Positions 27,683 to 36,575 of a DNA stretch of 64,000 nucleotides are shown here, piece by piece. The notes beneath the pieces are model-generated. The model made no database searches. It had not been told where the DNA came from and saw only the letters and a list, made by a program, of their open reading frames with translations. This stretch comes from Candidatus Thorarchaeota archaeon (GTDB lineage: Archaea; Asgardarchaeota; Thorarchaeia; Thorarchaeales; Thorarchaeaceae), in assembly GCA_029855935.1 (NCBI GenBank), contig JAGSHN010000004.1:118022-182021 (forward strand). Direction: 5' to 3'. A program made the position numbers and the translations under genes. Position 1 is the first letter of the stretch. Every line of letters starts with the position of its first letter.

Positions 27683-27735
27683 TAGGCAGTCCCACCATTT
27701 ATGGAACGTCTAGGTCTTCTGGGTGGAGGTTGAAC

Positions 27736-28857
27736 TTAAAGTTGGTGTGCCGAGGAGTCATTGGAGGCAGCTATGGGGGACATGACTATTCGTTTGATGA
27801 TGCCATAGTGATCGCGAATACTGTACTCGGCAACACCTGTTGCAAGCGACGTGAGCTTTTGCGTTAGGATGGGCCTTCGACTATACTCTGCTGCGATTAG
27901 TTGATCAGCCGCGTACGCGGCTGATGCGGCGAATATGAAGGGATTGCGACCTCCTCTCTTCGAGGACGGTATTCTCCTGATGAGACGGAGAGTCTGATCA
28001 CGAAGTAGAGTTTCATATTTCGAGGGATCCCACCCACGCGAAACAGTCTTCTCATGGACTTGCGAATTCTTCATCAACATGGACACGATACGTGGGACAT
28101 AGTCCGCAGGGTCCCTGGCGGAGGGGATGCGACCAGTGAGACTCCGCAGGGTCAATAATTGACGAACGATAGCCCGAACACTAACACGATGACCACATCG
28201 CGCAAACACATCAGCAATTTCATCAAGAGTGATTGGAGCGTCTTCTCCGAATTCGCGCACCGCCAATAGGAGACACACTGCCACAAGTAGTATATTATTG
28301 TTGGAAACAGATGCGTGAGCCTCGGATAGTATCTTCTTGTAGAGATACGCTGCACGATCACGCACCTGCGTGCTCACCATCAATAGTCTGGACACGCGGT
28401 TCAACGTCCGTAGTGCGCGATATTGTGTTTCGTTAGTTCCAATCCGGGCCCTGGTCCCGTATATTGTCTTAAGGCGGTGAAACCGCCGTTGATTCATACC
28501 ACTAAGTGCGTGCCCACGAGCGTCTCTGAGAAAGCGAGCTCGGTGGAATCCGATGTAGCTACCCATTCCGTCTACGATATGAAGACGATTTCCAAGCGAA
28601 ACGTAGACGCTGCTGTCCGAATGGTGCGCTTCCGATTCCTTTAGCATGTGGTAAGAGGGGGAAACGTAGGCTCGCGAAACTACGAGCCCGCATGCGGTGC
28701 ACACGATGAATCCACGGCTGCTAGTCAGCAACCCACCGCACTCAGGGCATTGTTGAATTATGTCGTGTCTGATCTCTTCCTCGGTCAATGACCACACCCG
28801 AGGAAGAGGTGTGATCTTAGCTGCTAACTGAGTTTCACACACGTTCTGTCTGTTCAA
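27736..28857 (-). CDS. tfb: Transcription initiation factor B (TFIIB family)
   Basis: A 373-aa TFB. An N-terminal zinc ribbon (CPECGG...CTACGLV, residues ~38-58) precedes a B-reader/linker region and two cyclin-like repeats (about residues 160-250 and 265-365). It recruits RNA polymerase to TBP-bound promoters. It is longer than usual (about 300-320 aa), with ~35 extra residues before the ribbon. The frame starts at TTG 28857; an in-frame GTG at 28842 is an alternative. A perfect 12-bp inverted repeat (28869-28909) lies just upstream of the start. Whether it is the main TFB or a divergent paralogue cannot be told. Confidence 0.88.
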   Translation of the reverse strand: MNRQNVCETQLAAKITPLPRVWSLTEEEIRHDIIQQCPECGGLLTSSRGFIVCTACGLVVSRAYVSPSYHMLKESEAHHSDSSVYVSLGNRLHIVDGMGSYIGFHRARFLRDARGHALSGMNQRRFHRLKTIYGTRARIGTNETQYRALRTLNRVSRLLMVSTQVRDRAAYLYKKILSEAHASVSNNNILLVAVCLLLAVREFGEDAPITLDEIADVFARCGHRVSVRAIVRQLLTLRSLTGRIPSARDPADYVPRIVSMLMKNSQVHEKTVSRGWDPSKYETLLRDQTLRLIRRIPSSKRGGRNPFIFAASAAYAADQLIAAEYSRRPILTQKLTSLATGVAEYSIRDHYGIIKRIVMSPIAASNDSSAHQL

Positions 28858-28868
28858 CTGTGCAGAGT

Positions 28869-28909
28869 GTCCATCCTATCGTATCACTCCGGCGCTAGAT
28901 AGGATGGAC
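28869..28909. repeat. Perfect 12-bp inverted repeat before tfb
   Basis: GTCCATCCTATC (28869-28880) and its exact reverse complement GATAGGATGGAC (28898-28909) flank a 17-nt spacer. The repeat begins 12 nt upstream of the TTG start of TFB. If transcription starts farther out, near 28920, the RNA would carry a hairpin directly before the start codon. Otherwise the repeat is an operator for a dimeric protein. Its divergent side faces the promoter of the pilin-like gene. Confidence 0.85.
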
Positions 28910-29037
28910 GTTACGTGCTCTGAGGGCGAGGAGCAGAGTAGAGCGAAAGTATTCCCAGTGGATGAGGCAATGGACCTTGTAGGAGCTTATAACACACCAA
29001 CCAAGGGGGAGTATGAGTCAGTACCTCAACACGGTGC

Positions 29038-29253
29038 GTGGATGTCATGAAACGAGATGAAACGTTAATCCGAAACAAGAGAGGTGGCCCTCTGGTTGAA
29101 GAGAGCCTGCTCCTTGGTCTTGCAGTTGTCACTGTTTCTATTGTCATAGCCGTAATACTGCAAGCAACGGGGTGGGCACAAGAGGTCATCAATAATTTAA
29201 TCGGAGTCCTTCAGAGTAGCTGGGACGGTCTGACACAGCTATTCACGCCCTAG
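29038..29253 (+). CDS. Small type IV pilin-like protein (Flp size)
   Basis: A protein of 71 aa from GTG 29038, or 68 aa from ATG 29047. A basic N-terminus ends in RNKRG, followed by GPLVEESLLLG and an unbroken hydrophobic helix (LAVVTVSIVIAVIL). This fits a class III (prepilin peptidase) signal cleaved after KRG, with glutamate at mature position +5 as in type IV pilins. The mature protein would be about 57 aa, the size of Flp/Tad pilins, with a short tail TQLFTP. A TATA box (TTATAA, about 28987) precedes it. Its partner ATPase could be the TadA-like protein at 20835. Confidence 0.6.
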   Translation: MDVMKRDETLIRNKRGGPLVEESLLLGLAVVTVSIVIAVILQATGWAQEVINNLIGVLQSSWDGLTQLFTP

Positions 29254-29377
29254 TCTCGACCTTCACATATCTCCCTTGCCTGAAACCTTTATTCCCACTG
29301 CTCAGGAATCAAGGATCAAGGGAAACCCTTATCTGGCCTTATAGAGGGGCCTAGGTCGCTCCGGGCTGGTGTCGACG

Positions 29378-29489
29378 GCCCCGGTAGAGTCTTCACGAAT
29401 ACACATCGTGAGGCCACCGAGTGTAGTCCGGCCCAGCATAGGGGACTCTCGATCCCCTGACCCGGGTTCAAATCCCGGCCGGGGCACCA
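29378..29489 (+). tRNA. tRNA-Glu(CTC) with a ~34-nt intron at about position 8/9
   Basis: The acceptor GCCCCGG (29378-29384) pairs with CCGGGGC, then A and CCA. After T8 there are 35 bases before the D stem GTGT at 29421, one of which must be nucleotide 9, leaving an intron of about 34 nt. The insert folds as TCACGA-ATACACA-TCGTGA, and its end ACCG can pair with exon CGGT. The anticodon arm GGGGA-CTCTCGA-TCCCC gives anticodon CTC. The T arm is CCGGG-TTCAAAT-CCCGG. A TATA-like CTTATAG lies at about 29336-29342. Confidence 0.9.
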
Positions 29490-29637
29490 TCGTTCTCTTA
29501 TTCTGAGTTTAACCATGAAGTGATTGAATCCTTTGGAGGTTCCAAGGCCAACCAAATCCGTGTGGGCCTTAAATTAAGTCTAGTTGGACTAACTGCCGGA
29601 ACATCAGGAACAGGTTTAGACTTGTGGTGATACATCA

Positions 29638-32301
29638 GTGACAGCTGCCTCAGGAGTTCGGTTGGGTGCCGTAGGAGTCCTTGCAGTTCTTGCAGTGGCC
29701 GTCTGCGCTGCCGCATTCAGCTTCGAATTCTACTATTTTGAAACCGATAAGCAGGTCTACGAGGTTGGCGAAACTGTACATATGACTGCAAAGATGACAG
29801 CTGACTTTGACGACGGTGGTTGGTGTTACGTTTCGTTTTCGGTGGTGTTGAACGAAACAAGTGTGCACCAAGACGGATTCTATCTCCGCCCCTCGCCTCT
29901 TCCCCAGTATCCGTCGTCCACCTTCCTAATCACCCCGGAAAGCGTTCATCCAGGCGAGAATGGGCTGTCGGGATTTGCGATCTTTGACTACGACTTCTAC
30001 GACCCCAGATACTCGGAGGCATCTTCCGTATCCATAGAAATCAACGTGACGAGAGGTCATCTGGAGGCTGTGCCCTTAGAGCCTCTCGAGGCCAAGACAG
30101 GTGCCAACGTCAGCTTCTCGTTTCGGGTGACGAGCATTCACACCGAGCAGGTGGTCATGAAGGATGAAGCTGTTTACATGAGTATAGCCAATGGTTCTGA
30201 CACTCTTCTAGAATCGCAGGTGCAGTCAGACAGTGAGGGTGTGGCCACGTTTCCAATCTCGACAACCGGATTCTTGCCCGGACAGTATGATCTGACAATA
30301 GCGACAAATGGAACGAGTGCGTTTCTTCCGCTAGAGCAGAGATTCGTTCTGAATATCACCCCACAGCATTCGCGCATTGACACCACGTACTCACCGTCGT
30401 GGGCGTACTGTAGGAGCCCAACTGGAGAATACCAAAACGTGACGGTCAGAGTCAAACACTCGGACGACACAGGAAACCCGATAACGAAGAGCAATGTGAC
30501 GTGGTCGCTCGGCAACTATACGGGCGTTCTCTTTGAGTCGCCGATAGGGGAGTACTCTGCACAAATACCTGTTCTTCTGTCTCCGGGTGACTACCAAATT
30601 ACGATACAGGCAACGAACCCATTGTTCGAAACTGTGTCAGAGAACCTTTCACTTCGAGTCGACGCCAGACCACTCGCCTCTAACTGGATTGTGCGGAACA
30701 AAACCCCCGTAGCAGGCGAAATCATGTCATTTGCGGTCTGTGTGGCTGACAACCTATCCGGAAAAGGAGTCGGCTCAGCGTTGGTTTCATTTAGCATTCA
30801 TGACCTCGCGGGGCAGACAGTATTCTGCAATGGGACTACCAATTCTACTGGGTGGATGGTTGGTTCAATCGTGCTTCCAAGTGACACGTGGGGAAGAGTA
30901 GCGGCATTGCTTGTCATCGAGCCTACAGAGTACTTCCGCTCTATTCAGAAAAACGTGACGCTCGACATATGGTATCGCCCCAGTCTTGTGACAAACCATT
31001 CGCTCAGAGCAGTCGTCGGGTATGATACCAACTTCTCCTGCCTTGTTGCAGATCCTCTTGGCAGGCCAATCAGTGGGGTGTCCATCACGGTCTATAATGC
31101 GAGCATGGTGGCGGTTGGTTCGGGAACGACTAACGAACAGGGGATAGCAAAGCTGAGCTTTTTCGTTCCACACCCGCTCAGCACCAGTATCAAGATGAGC
31201 GTAGGTATTGGCTATGTGGATAGTCTCTGGATAGCTCCCACGAAAGAGAACATCTCAGTCGATGTGCTAACTCCAGTCAACATCTTGATTCAAAACGCGT
31301 GTGCTGGGGTACGCGGAGAAAATGCAACGATACGATTTCATATCGACTCGGAGTGGTTGAACAAAGGGGTGGTTTCGTTGCTAGTCACCGGACCAAGCAC
31401 AAATCAGTCAGTATCTCTCTTTGCAACACTAGGCACGAACGTTTCTATCGACATTCCAATCAACAGCTCTCTCCCCGTCGGAGTTCATCCACTCAGAATT
31501 ACCACGACAAACGCAACACTTGAGGTCCTTGGCAATAACGTCGTTCCACTCGTCGTGAGAGGATTGTTGACCGTGACTCCCACCGCAACTCTATCATTCT
31601 TCGGCGAGCCTCTGATACTCGATGTCCAAGTTGTGGATGACCTTGGCACACCGCTCGCAATGGCCAACTTGAGTATCCTTCTTGATGAGCAGGAAACAGT
31701 ACCATGGTGGACCAGCGAAGTTTCGCTCCTTGCCCCCATAGAGGGGCCAATACTAAACACTACACCGGGCCTTCATACGATGATCCTCGTGGTCAATGTG
31801 ACAAACTACTCCACGGTGAATGTATCTCTAAGTCTGTTCGTATGGATACGGGTCAACATGGTGTTCGATGTTTCGCGGATGGCGGCTAGTAGTACAGGAC
31901 AGACACAAACTGCTCACTCAAGTTCTTCAATTCTGTCAAGTATCTCACCGGGTTCGATAAGCCGACCCCCACCAACCTTGGTCAACGTTGCAACCTCAAC
32001 AACGCCTCTCACGGCGTGCTCTACAGCCCATACGAGCTGTCCCAGGCTCAGTTCCGGCACCAAGATCCTATCAACCGATTTGGCAAATGACAGCAAGGCC
32101 TCATCAGGAAATGGCCACAAAGTTCGCAGTCTGAATGACCTCACGGTACTGGGGGACATCTGGACCACCTCTTCGACGCTTCTAGCGGTGCTACCAAAGG
32201 AAACAATGCCCCACTGTGCTCTCTTGGGGCCCGTGACAACTGGCCCGGGAAACAGATGTTTGTGCAATGACACCTTTTCGTCCAGACGTCGCACCAGATA
32301 A
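29638..32301 (+). CDS. Ig-like repeat surface protein with a lost or altered 3' end
   Basis: The frame starts at GTG 29638 with a clear signal peptide (VGVLAVLAVAVCAAAFS). It continues as repeated Ig-like beta domains rich in NxT/NxS sequons up to about residue 745 (near 31880). From there to the stop at 32301 the frame is antisense to korA and reads as low-complexity Ser/Thr/Pro sequence. No C-terminal membrane helix appears, unlike the related protein at 18239. The true domain sequence therefore seems to end about 30 bp before the korA stop. A 3' deletion or rearrangement is likely, and the last ~140 residues are probably not functional. A TATA box TTAAATT lies near 29569. Confidence 0.65.
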   Translation: MTAASGVRLGAVGVLAVLAVAVCAAAFSFEFYYFETDKQVYEVGETVHMTAKMTADFDDGGWCYVSFSVVLNETSVHQDGFYLRPSPLPQYPSSTFLITPESVHPGENGLSGFAIFDYDFYDPRYSEASSVSIEINVTRGHLEAVPLEPLEAKTGANVSFSFRVTSIHTEQVVMKDEAVYMSIANGSDTLLESQVQSDSEGVATFPISTTGFLPGQYDLTIATNGTSAFLPLEQRFVLNITPQHSRIDTTYSPSWAYCRSPTGEYQNVTVRVKHSDDTGNPITKSNVTWSLGNYTGVLFESPIGEYSAQIPVLLSPGDYQITIQATNPLFETVSENLSLRVDARPLASNWIVRNKTPVAGEIMSFAVCVADNLSGKGVGSALVSFSIHDLAGQTVFCNGTTNSTGWMVGSIVLPSDTWGRVAALLVIEPTEYFRSIQKNVTLDIWYRPSLVTNHSLRAVVGYDTNFSCLVADPLGRPISGVSITVYNASMVAVGSGTTNEQGIAKLSFFVPHPLSTSIKMSVGIGYVDSLWIAPTKENISVDVLTPVNILIQNACAGVRGENATIRFHIDSEWLNKGVVSLLVTGPSTNQSVSLFATLGTNVSIDIPINSSLPVGVHPLRITTTNATLEVLGNNVVPLVVRGLLTVTPTATLSFFGEPLILDVQVVDDLGTPLAMANLSILLDEQETVPWWTSEVSLLAPIEGPILNTTPGLHTMILVVNVTNYSTVNVSLSLFVWIRVNMVFDVSRMAASSTGQTQTAHSSSSILSSISPGSISRPPPTLVNVATSTTPLTACSTAHTSCPRLSSGTKILSTDLANDSKASSGNGHKVRSLNDLTVLGDIWTTSSTLLAVLPKETMPHCALLGPVTTGPGNRCLCNDTFSSRRRTR

Positions 32302-33047
32302 TCATGGACTGATGCGTCAGAGGTCTTCCTGAACCCCCTATCGTCATGCGTCGAGCCCGTGATCAGTAGGTTGTGTCCATCACCAAAACGCGGCATTATT
32401 GCCCAGTCGTTATCCCAACCGTTGTACGGGGGCTCTCCCCCTCGGGCAAATCTTCGACAAACGGTGTAGTCCCTGCTGTGATCCACTACGACTCGTTCGC
32501 GAGAGTGAGCGACTATTTCATCCGACAGGAGAACAACAGGATGTCTAAGCTGCTCTGCAATCTCGAAACCTCGAATAGTCAGCTCGAATGTTTCTTGAGC
32601 AGAGTATGGCGCCAACACTATGCTCTGATGGTCACCGTGTGTTCCCCATCTAGCCTGCATGAAGTCACCTTGAGCGGCCTTTGTTGCCTGCCCAGTGCTG
32701 GGACCTGTCCTCTGAACATCGACGATAAGGCAAGGGGTTTCTGTCATTATTGCATACCCAATGTTCTCTTGCATCAGACTAAAGCCGGGCCCTGACGTTG
32801 CGGTCATAGAGAGAGCACCGCCCCATGATGCGCCAATTACGGCTGCAACGGCGGATAGCTCGTCTTCCATCTGAATATAGGTTCCCCCTAACTTGGGCAA
32901 GCGCTGAGCCATCATCTCAGCAATTTCGGATGCGGGAGTGATGGGGTAGCCTGCGAAGAAGCGACAGCCAGCCGCAATAGCTCCTTCTGCACAGGCTTGA
33001 TTTCCCTGCCAGAAGTGGACATGGGTCGATTCCTGTAATGGTGTCAT
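31914..33047 (-). CDS. 2-oxoacid:ferredoxin oxidoreductase alpha subunit (KorA-like), orphan
   Basis: A 377-aa alpha subunit. It starts with WQGNQACAEGAIAAGCRFFAGYPITPASEI and contains MEDELSAVAAVIGASWGGA and TATSGPGFSLMQENIGYA, the standard motifs of the KorA/VorA family. Such enzymes decarboxylate 2-oxoacids to acyl-CoA while reducing ferredoxin. The TPP-binding beta subunit (korB), expected immediately downstream, is absent: the next sequence is the antisense Ig-like gene. It either works with subunits encoded elsewhere or is at a rearrangement edge. It diverges from the lysine-ketoglutarate reductase gene. Confidence 0.88.
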   Translation of the reverse strand: MTPLQESTHVHFWQGNQACAEGAIAAGCRFFAGYPITPASEIAEMMAQRLPKLGGTYIQMEDELSAVAAVIGASWGGALSMTATSGPGFSLMQENIGYAIMTETPCLIVDVQRTGPSTGQATKAAQGDFMQARWGTHGDHQSIVLAPYSAQETFELTIRGFEIAEQLRHPVVLLSDEIVAHSRERVVVDHSRDYTVCRRFARGGEPPYNGWDNDWAIMPRFGDGHNLLITGSTHDDRGFRKTSDASVHDYLVRRLDEKVSLHKHLFPGPVVTGPKRAQWGIVSFGSTARSVEEVVQMSPSTVRSFRLRTLWPFPDEALLSFAKSVDRILVPELSLGQLVWAVEHAVRGVVEVATLTKVGGGRLIEPGEILDRIEELE

Positions 33048-33231
33048 ACGCCGTCGTAGCTTCGGAAGGGGCCAGCTAGATAAGCATTGGGATGGTGACC
33101 CTATTTGATGGTGTATCCTTCCACTGCAGCCTCTGACAAGGTGGAAGACTTAAAACTGAGATTCGGGCCGGGCAGTCTATCAGTCACCCTACAGGATAGG
33201 TCCGGTGCGGTGCTGTTGGAGGTACGCCCCG

Positions 33232-34539
33232 TTGAACAAAGTTGGTATCCGGCAGGAAGAGAAGGCTTTTGAAACAAGGGCGCCCCTTATTCCTAGTCAC
33301 GTCCGACAACTGCGAGAACAGTACGGGATACATTTTGTGGTGGAGCCAAGTCAGCAGCGGGCGTTTGGTGCCGAGCAGTATGAAACCGCGGGCGCGGAGA
33401 TTGGTGAACTAAAGGGATCTGACGTCGGTGTCATTCTTGGCATAAAAGAGATGCCCGTTGACTTCTTTGAGGGAGGAAAAGTATACGCGTTCTTCAGCCA
33501 TACCGTCAAAGGACAAGAACATAATATGGCGATGCTGAAAAGAATCCTAGAGGTTGGTGCCACTCTTCTTGACTACGAGCGAATTGTCGATGAAACAGGG
33601 CGCAGACTGGTCTACTTTGGCAATTGGGCTGGCTTTGCAGGTATGTCGGATACGTTACGTGTGTTAGGGCAGCGTCTTGATTACGAGGGTCTCGAGCCTA
33701 ATCCTTTCAGAAACATAAAGCCGACACTAGAATGTGGGAATCTGGAGGAACTCCGCACCGAGATGAAGAAGCTTGGAGAACGAATCTCGCAAGAGGGCAT
33801 ACCAGATGAGTTAAGCCCCTTCATAGTCGGGTTCGCTGGTTATGGGAATGTTTCGCGTGGCGCACAGGAGATTTTTGACATTCTACCTCACAAAGAGATA
33901 GATCCGAGCGAGCTCGGTCAAGCGGAGCCCTCTCCTACGACCCTCTACAAGTGCGTGTTCAAGGAGGAGCACATGGTCGAGCCGATTGAGAGGGGCCACA
34001 TTTTTGACCTCCAAGAATACTATAGGTATGGAACCCTTCGATACCGAGGGGTATTCGAGAGATACATACCGTATCTGACAGTTCTAATGAACTGTATCTA
34101 CTGGTCGGACAAGTATCCGAGACTCCTGACCAAGGAGTACATTCGTGACCATTGGCAATCACCCAACCGTAGGCTGAGAGTCATAGGAGACATTTCCTGC
34201 GACATCGAGGGCGCTATAGAGATGACTGTGATGGCCACGAAGCCCGACAATCCAGCATTCACTTACATTGTTTCTGAGGATCGGGTTCAGTTAGGAGTGG
34301 CCGGGGATGGTCCGGTAATCATAGCGGTCGATAATCTCCCTTGTGAACTTCCAAGGGAGTCATCTGCCTCATTTAGTCAGTCATTGAAACCGTTCATACC
34401 ACACCTTGCGGAAACAGACTTCTCGGTGACATTCGAGAGTCTTGACCTCCCACGTGCTCTAAAGAACGCCATAGTAGTGTTCCGTGGGGAGCTGACAGAG
34501 GCATATCGCTATCTTGACAAGTATGTTTCAAGGAAGTGA
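33232..34539 (+). CDS. Lysine-ketoglutarate reductase (LKR)-like protein
   Basis: A 435-aa protein. The opening NKVGIRQEEKAFETRAPLIPSHV is the alanine dehydrogenase/PNT N-terminal signature seen in the LKR half of eukaryotic LKR/SDH; FAGYGNVSRGAQEI marks the nucleotide-binding region, and IGDISCDIEGAIE matches the conserved C-terminal motif. LKR condenses lysine and 2-oxoglutarate to saccharopine. I place the start at TTG 33232 because GGAGGT (33219-33224) sits 7-8 nt before it, while the GTG at 33205 has none. The saccharopine dehydrogenase gene follows directly, so the pair would degrade lysine to an adipate semialdehyde and glutamate. Confidence 0.82.
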   Translation: MNKVGIRQEEKAFETRAPLIPSHVRQLREQYGIHFVVEPSQQRAFGAEQYETAGAEIGELKGSDVGVILGIKEMPVDFFEGGKVYAFFSHTVKGQEHNMAMLKRILEVGATLLDYERIVDETGRRLVYFGNWAGFAGMSDTLRVLGQRLDYEGLEPNPFRNIKPTLECGNLEELRTEMKKLGERISQEGIPDELSPFIVGFAGYGNVSRGAQEIFDILPHKEIDPSELGQAEPSPTTLYKCVFKEEHMVEPIERGHIFDLQEYYRYGTLRYRGVFERYIPYLTVLMNCIYWSDKYPRLLTKEYIRDHWQSPNRRLRVIGDISCDIEGAIEMTVMATKPDNPAFTYIVSEDRVQLGVAGDGPVIIAVDNLPCELPRESSASFSQSLKPFIPHLAETDFSVTFESLDLPRALKNAIVVFRGELTEAYRYLDKYVSRK

Positions 34540-34544
34540 ATCAA

Positions 34545-35867
34545 ATGAAGAGAGTGTTGTGCTTGGGCGCAGGTCTCGTAGCAAGACCATATGTGCAGTA
34601 TCTGTCGGACAAGGGACATCATGTTGTTGTTGCCAGCAGAACTCTGAAGAAGGCGGAACGTCTTATCGAGGGGTGCGACAATACCGAGGCTGTGACCTTT
34701 GATATAGAGAAGGATGACGAGCTACTGAGGAGGCTGACACGGGAGGCCGACCTTGTCTGCTCCCTTCTTCCATATACGTACCACGTTAAGGCTGCTCGGG
34801 CCGCCGTAGATGAGGGGAAACACTTCTGCACCACGTCGTACATCTCGGACCAAATGAAACAACTCGATACAGATGCTAAGAAGGCAGGTATCCTGCTCCT
34901 CAACGAGTGTGGGGTGGATCCTGGGATTGACCATATGAGCGCCAAGAAAATTATTGATAACGTGCATGCTCAGGGAGGGGAAATAGTGAGCTTCACATCC
35001 TTCACGGGCGGGCTTCCCGCTCCAGAGGCGAATACCAATCCGCTCGGATACAAGTTGTCGTGGAGCCCTCGAGGCGTCTTGCTGGCTGGTAGAAATGATG
35101 CACACTTCCTGAGGGACGGAAAAGAGGTACGGATACCTGGAAAGGAGCTTTTTGCTAATTGCGAAACAATAGAGGTTCCGGGCATGGGAGAGTTCGAGGG
35201 GTATCCTAATCGAGATAGCATAGCATACATCGCTATCTATGACATACCGGAAACAAGGACCATGCTCAGGGGAACTCTGCGCTACAAGGGCTGGTGCTCT
35301 CTAATGAAGAGCATCGCGGACCTGGGCCTACTCGACTTACAAACAAGAAACCTTTCAGGATACACATACAAGGACATAATGCTCGAACTTGCTGGACGCC
35401 GAAACAGAGATGCAAAAGCTGCTGTTTCAGAGGCCTTGGGATTGAGCCTTGAAGACTCAGTGATAGAGAAGCTTGAGTGGCTGGGACTGTTTGAAAACAC
35501 CCCTGTCCCAGAGGGCATAGACACCTACCTAGACGTCCTATGTCATCTGTTCGAACAGAAACTACAGTACGGGCCGCAGGAGCGGGATATGATAGTGATG
35601 CATCACGAGTTCTTGGCCAAATACGATGACCGGGTGGAGATGATCACATCTACTCTCGTGGACTATGGAATTCCAGGCGGCGACACATCGATGTCACGGA
35701 CAGTCGCGTTGCCGGTAGCTATAGCGTCGAGATTGATTCTTGAGGGGAAAATCTCGCTGGCTGGCGTCCATCGGCCCACAATGCCTGAGCTCTACGAGCC
35801 CATTCTTCAGGAGCTGGAGTCTCTTGGGATTAAGTTTTGTGAGAGGAAGAATACAGTGACAAGCTGA
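34545..35867 (+). CDS. Saccharopine dehydrogenase (SDH-like, glutamate-forming)
   Basis: A 440-aa protein with an N-terminal Rossmann fold (KRVLCLGAGLVARPYVQYL) and the saccharopine reductase signatures YISDQMKQLDTDAKKAGI, NECGVDPGIDHM and SFTGGLPAPEANTNPLGYK. This is the C-terminal half of eukaryotic LKR/SDH as a separate protein. ATG 34545 is preferred, with AAGGAAGTG 7-8 nt upstream; GTG 34536 overlapping the LKR stop is the alternative. Adjacency to the LKR gene strongly supports a saccharopine route. Given the order, degradation is more likely than synthesis. Confidence 0.88.
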   Translation: MKRVLCLGAGLVARPYVQYLSDKGHHVVVASRTLKKAERLIEGCDNTEAVTFDIEKDDELLRRLTREADLVCSLLPYTYHVKAARAAVDEGKHFCTTSYISDQMKQLDTDAKKAGILLLNECGVDPGIDHMSAKKIIDNVHAQGGEIVSFTSFTGGLPAPEANTNPLGYKLSWSPRGVLLAGRNDAHFLRDGKEVRIPGKELFANCETIEVPGMGEFEGYPNRDSIAYIAIYDIPETRTMLRGTLRYKGWCSLMKSIADLGLLDLQTRNLSGYTYKDIMLELAGRRNRDAKAAVSEALGLSLEDSVIEKLEWLGLFENTPVPEGIDTYLDVLCHLFEQKLQYGPQERDMIVMHHEFLAKYDDRVEMITSTLVDYGIPGGDTSMSRTVALPVAIASRLILEGKISLAGVHRPTMPELYEPILQELESLGIKFCERKNTVTS

Positions 35868-35924
35868 GGGGACCGAAATCCTTCCAACCCCGACGTGTAG
35901 TAAGAGCTGTCACGACCAGCACGG

Positions 35925-36539
35925 TCATATCTTGACCTGAGCGGCTGATAGTATTGCCTCTGCTCGTTCGACCTCTCTCTGCACTTCAGGCAGCTCTATC
36001 TTTAGCCGGTAGGTGTAGCGCGATCTATTGCCGAATCTCTCAAGATGGCCCTTGCCGTTGTTCCACATCCTTGAGAGATAGGTAGATGCGGTGCTCTTAG
36101 GTAGCGGCTCCTCAAAGGTTGCCTCGTAAATCTCAACGACGTCTAGGGACGAAAACTTGCCGTGCTTGAAGGATGCATATATCACTAGCTGCATCTTTTC
36201 AAAACTGCTCAAATCTTGAATCTCGTAGATGGAAGACTCTGTGGACTCGGCCTTCTGACCAGTGCTTACACTAATGCCAGTTGTAGTCTCTAGAAAGACC
36301 CTGAACTTCTCAAGAGTCTTTTCAACGTCGTCATCCACTTGATAACTGGACTCTTCTTTTGTTGCTTCGTTGCGAACAACGAGCTTGAATGCGAATGGAG
36401 AGTTTGTAAGAGAGAGAATACGTCTGAACCTTTTCAGAGCCTCTGCGGGGTCCACGTACTTACATTCGAAGACCTCACGGCGACCAGGACCAGAGCTATA
36501 GGTGAACTGGTACGTGAAGTTAGTTCGATCCGTCGTCAT
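35925..36539 (-). CDS. Uncharacterised protein beside the ATTCAC repeat region
   Basis: About 204 aa from ATG 36539 (MTTDRTNFTYQFTYSSGPGRRE); the frame stays open to 36656 but would run through an inverted repeat that looks regulatory. I do not recognise the family. The N-terminal ~110 residues look like a beta-rich small domain. Residues ~125-204 resemble a winged helix (FEKMQLVIYASFKHGKFSSLD, then KSTASTYLSRMWNNGKGHLERF), with a terminal coiled-coil-like helix. DNA binding is therefore plausible, and the repeats at 36576-36609 would be natural autoregulatory sites; both are inference. Confidence 0.65.
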   Translation of the reverse strand: MTTDRTNFTYQFTYSSGPGRREVFECKYVDPAEALKRFRRILSLTNSPFAFKLVVRNEATKEESSYQVDDDVEKTLEKFRVFLETTTGISVSTGQKAESTESSIYEIQDLSSFEKMQLVIYASFKHGKFSSLDVVEIYEATFEEPLPKSTASTYLSRMWNNGKGHLERFGNRSRYTYRLKIELPEVQREVERAEAILSAAQVKI

Positions 36540-36575
36540 AGACAGTTCCGTCCTGGCCGACTCTGGTATGTTCAC

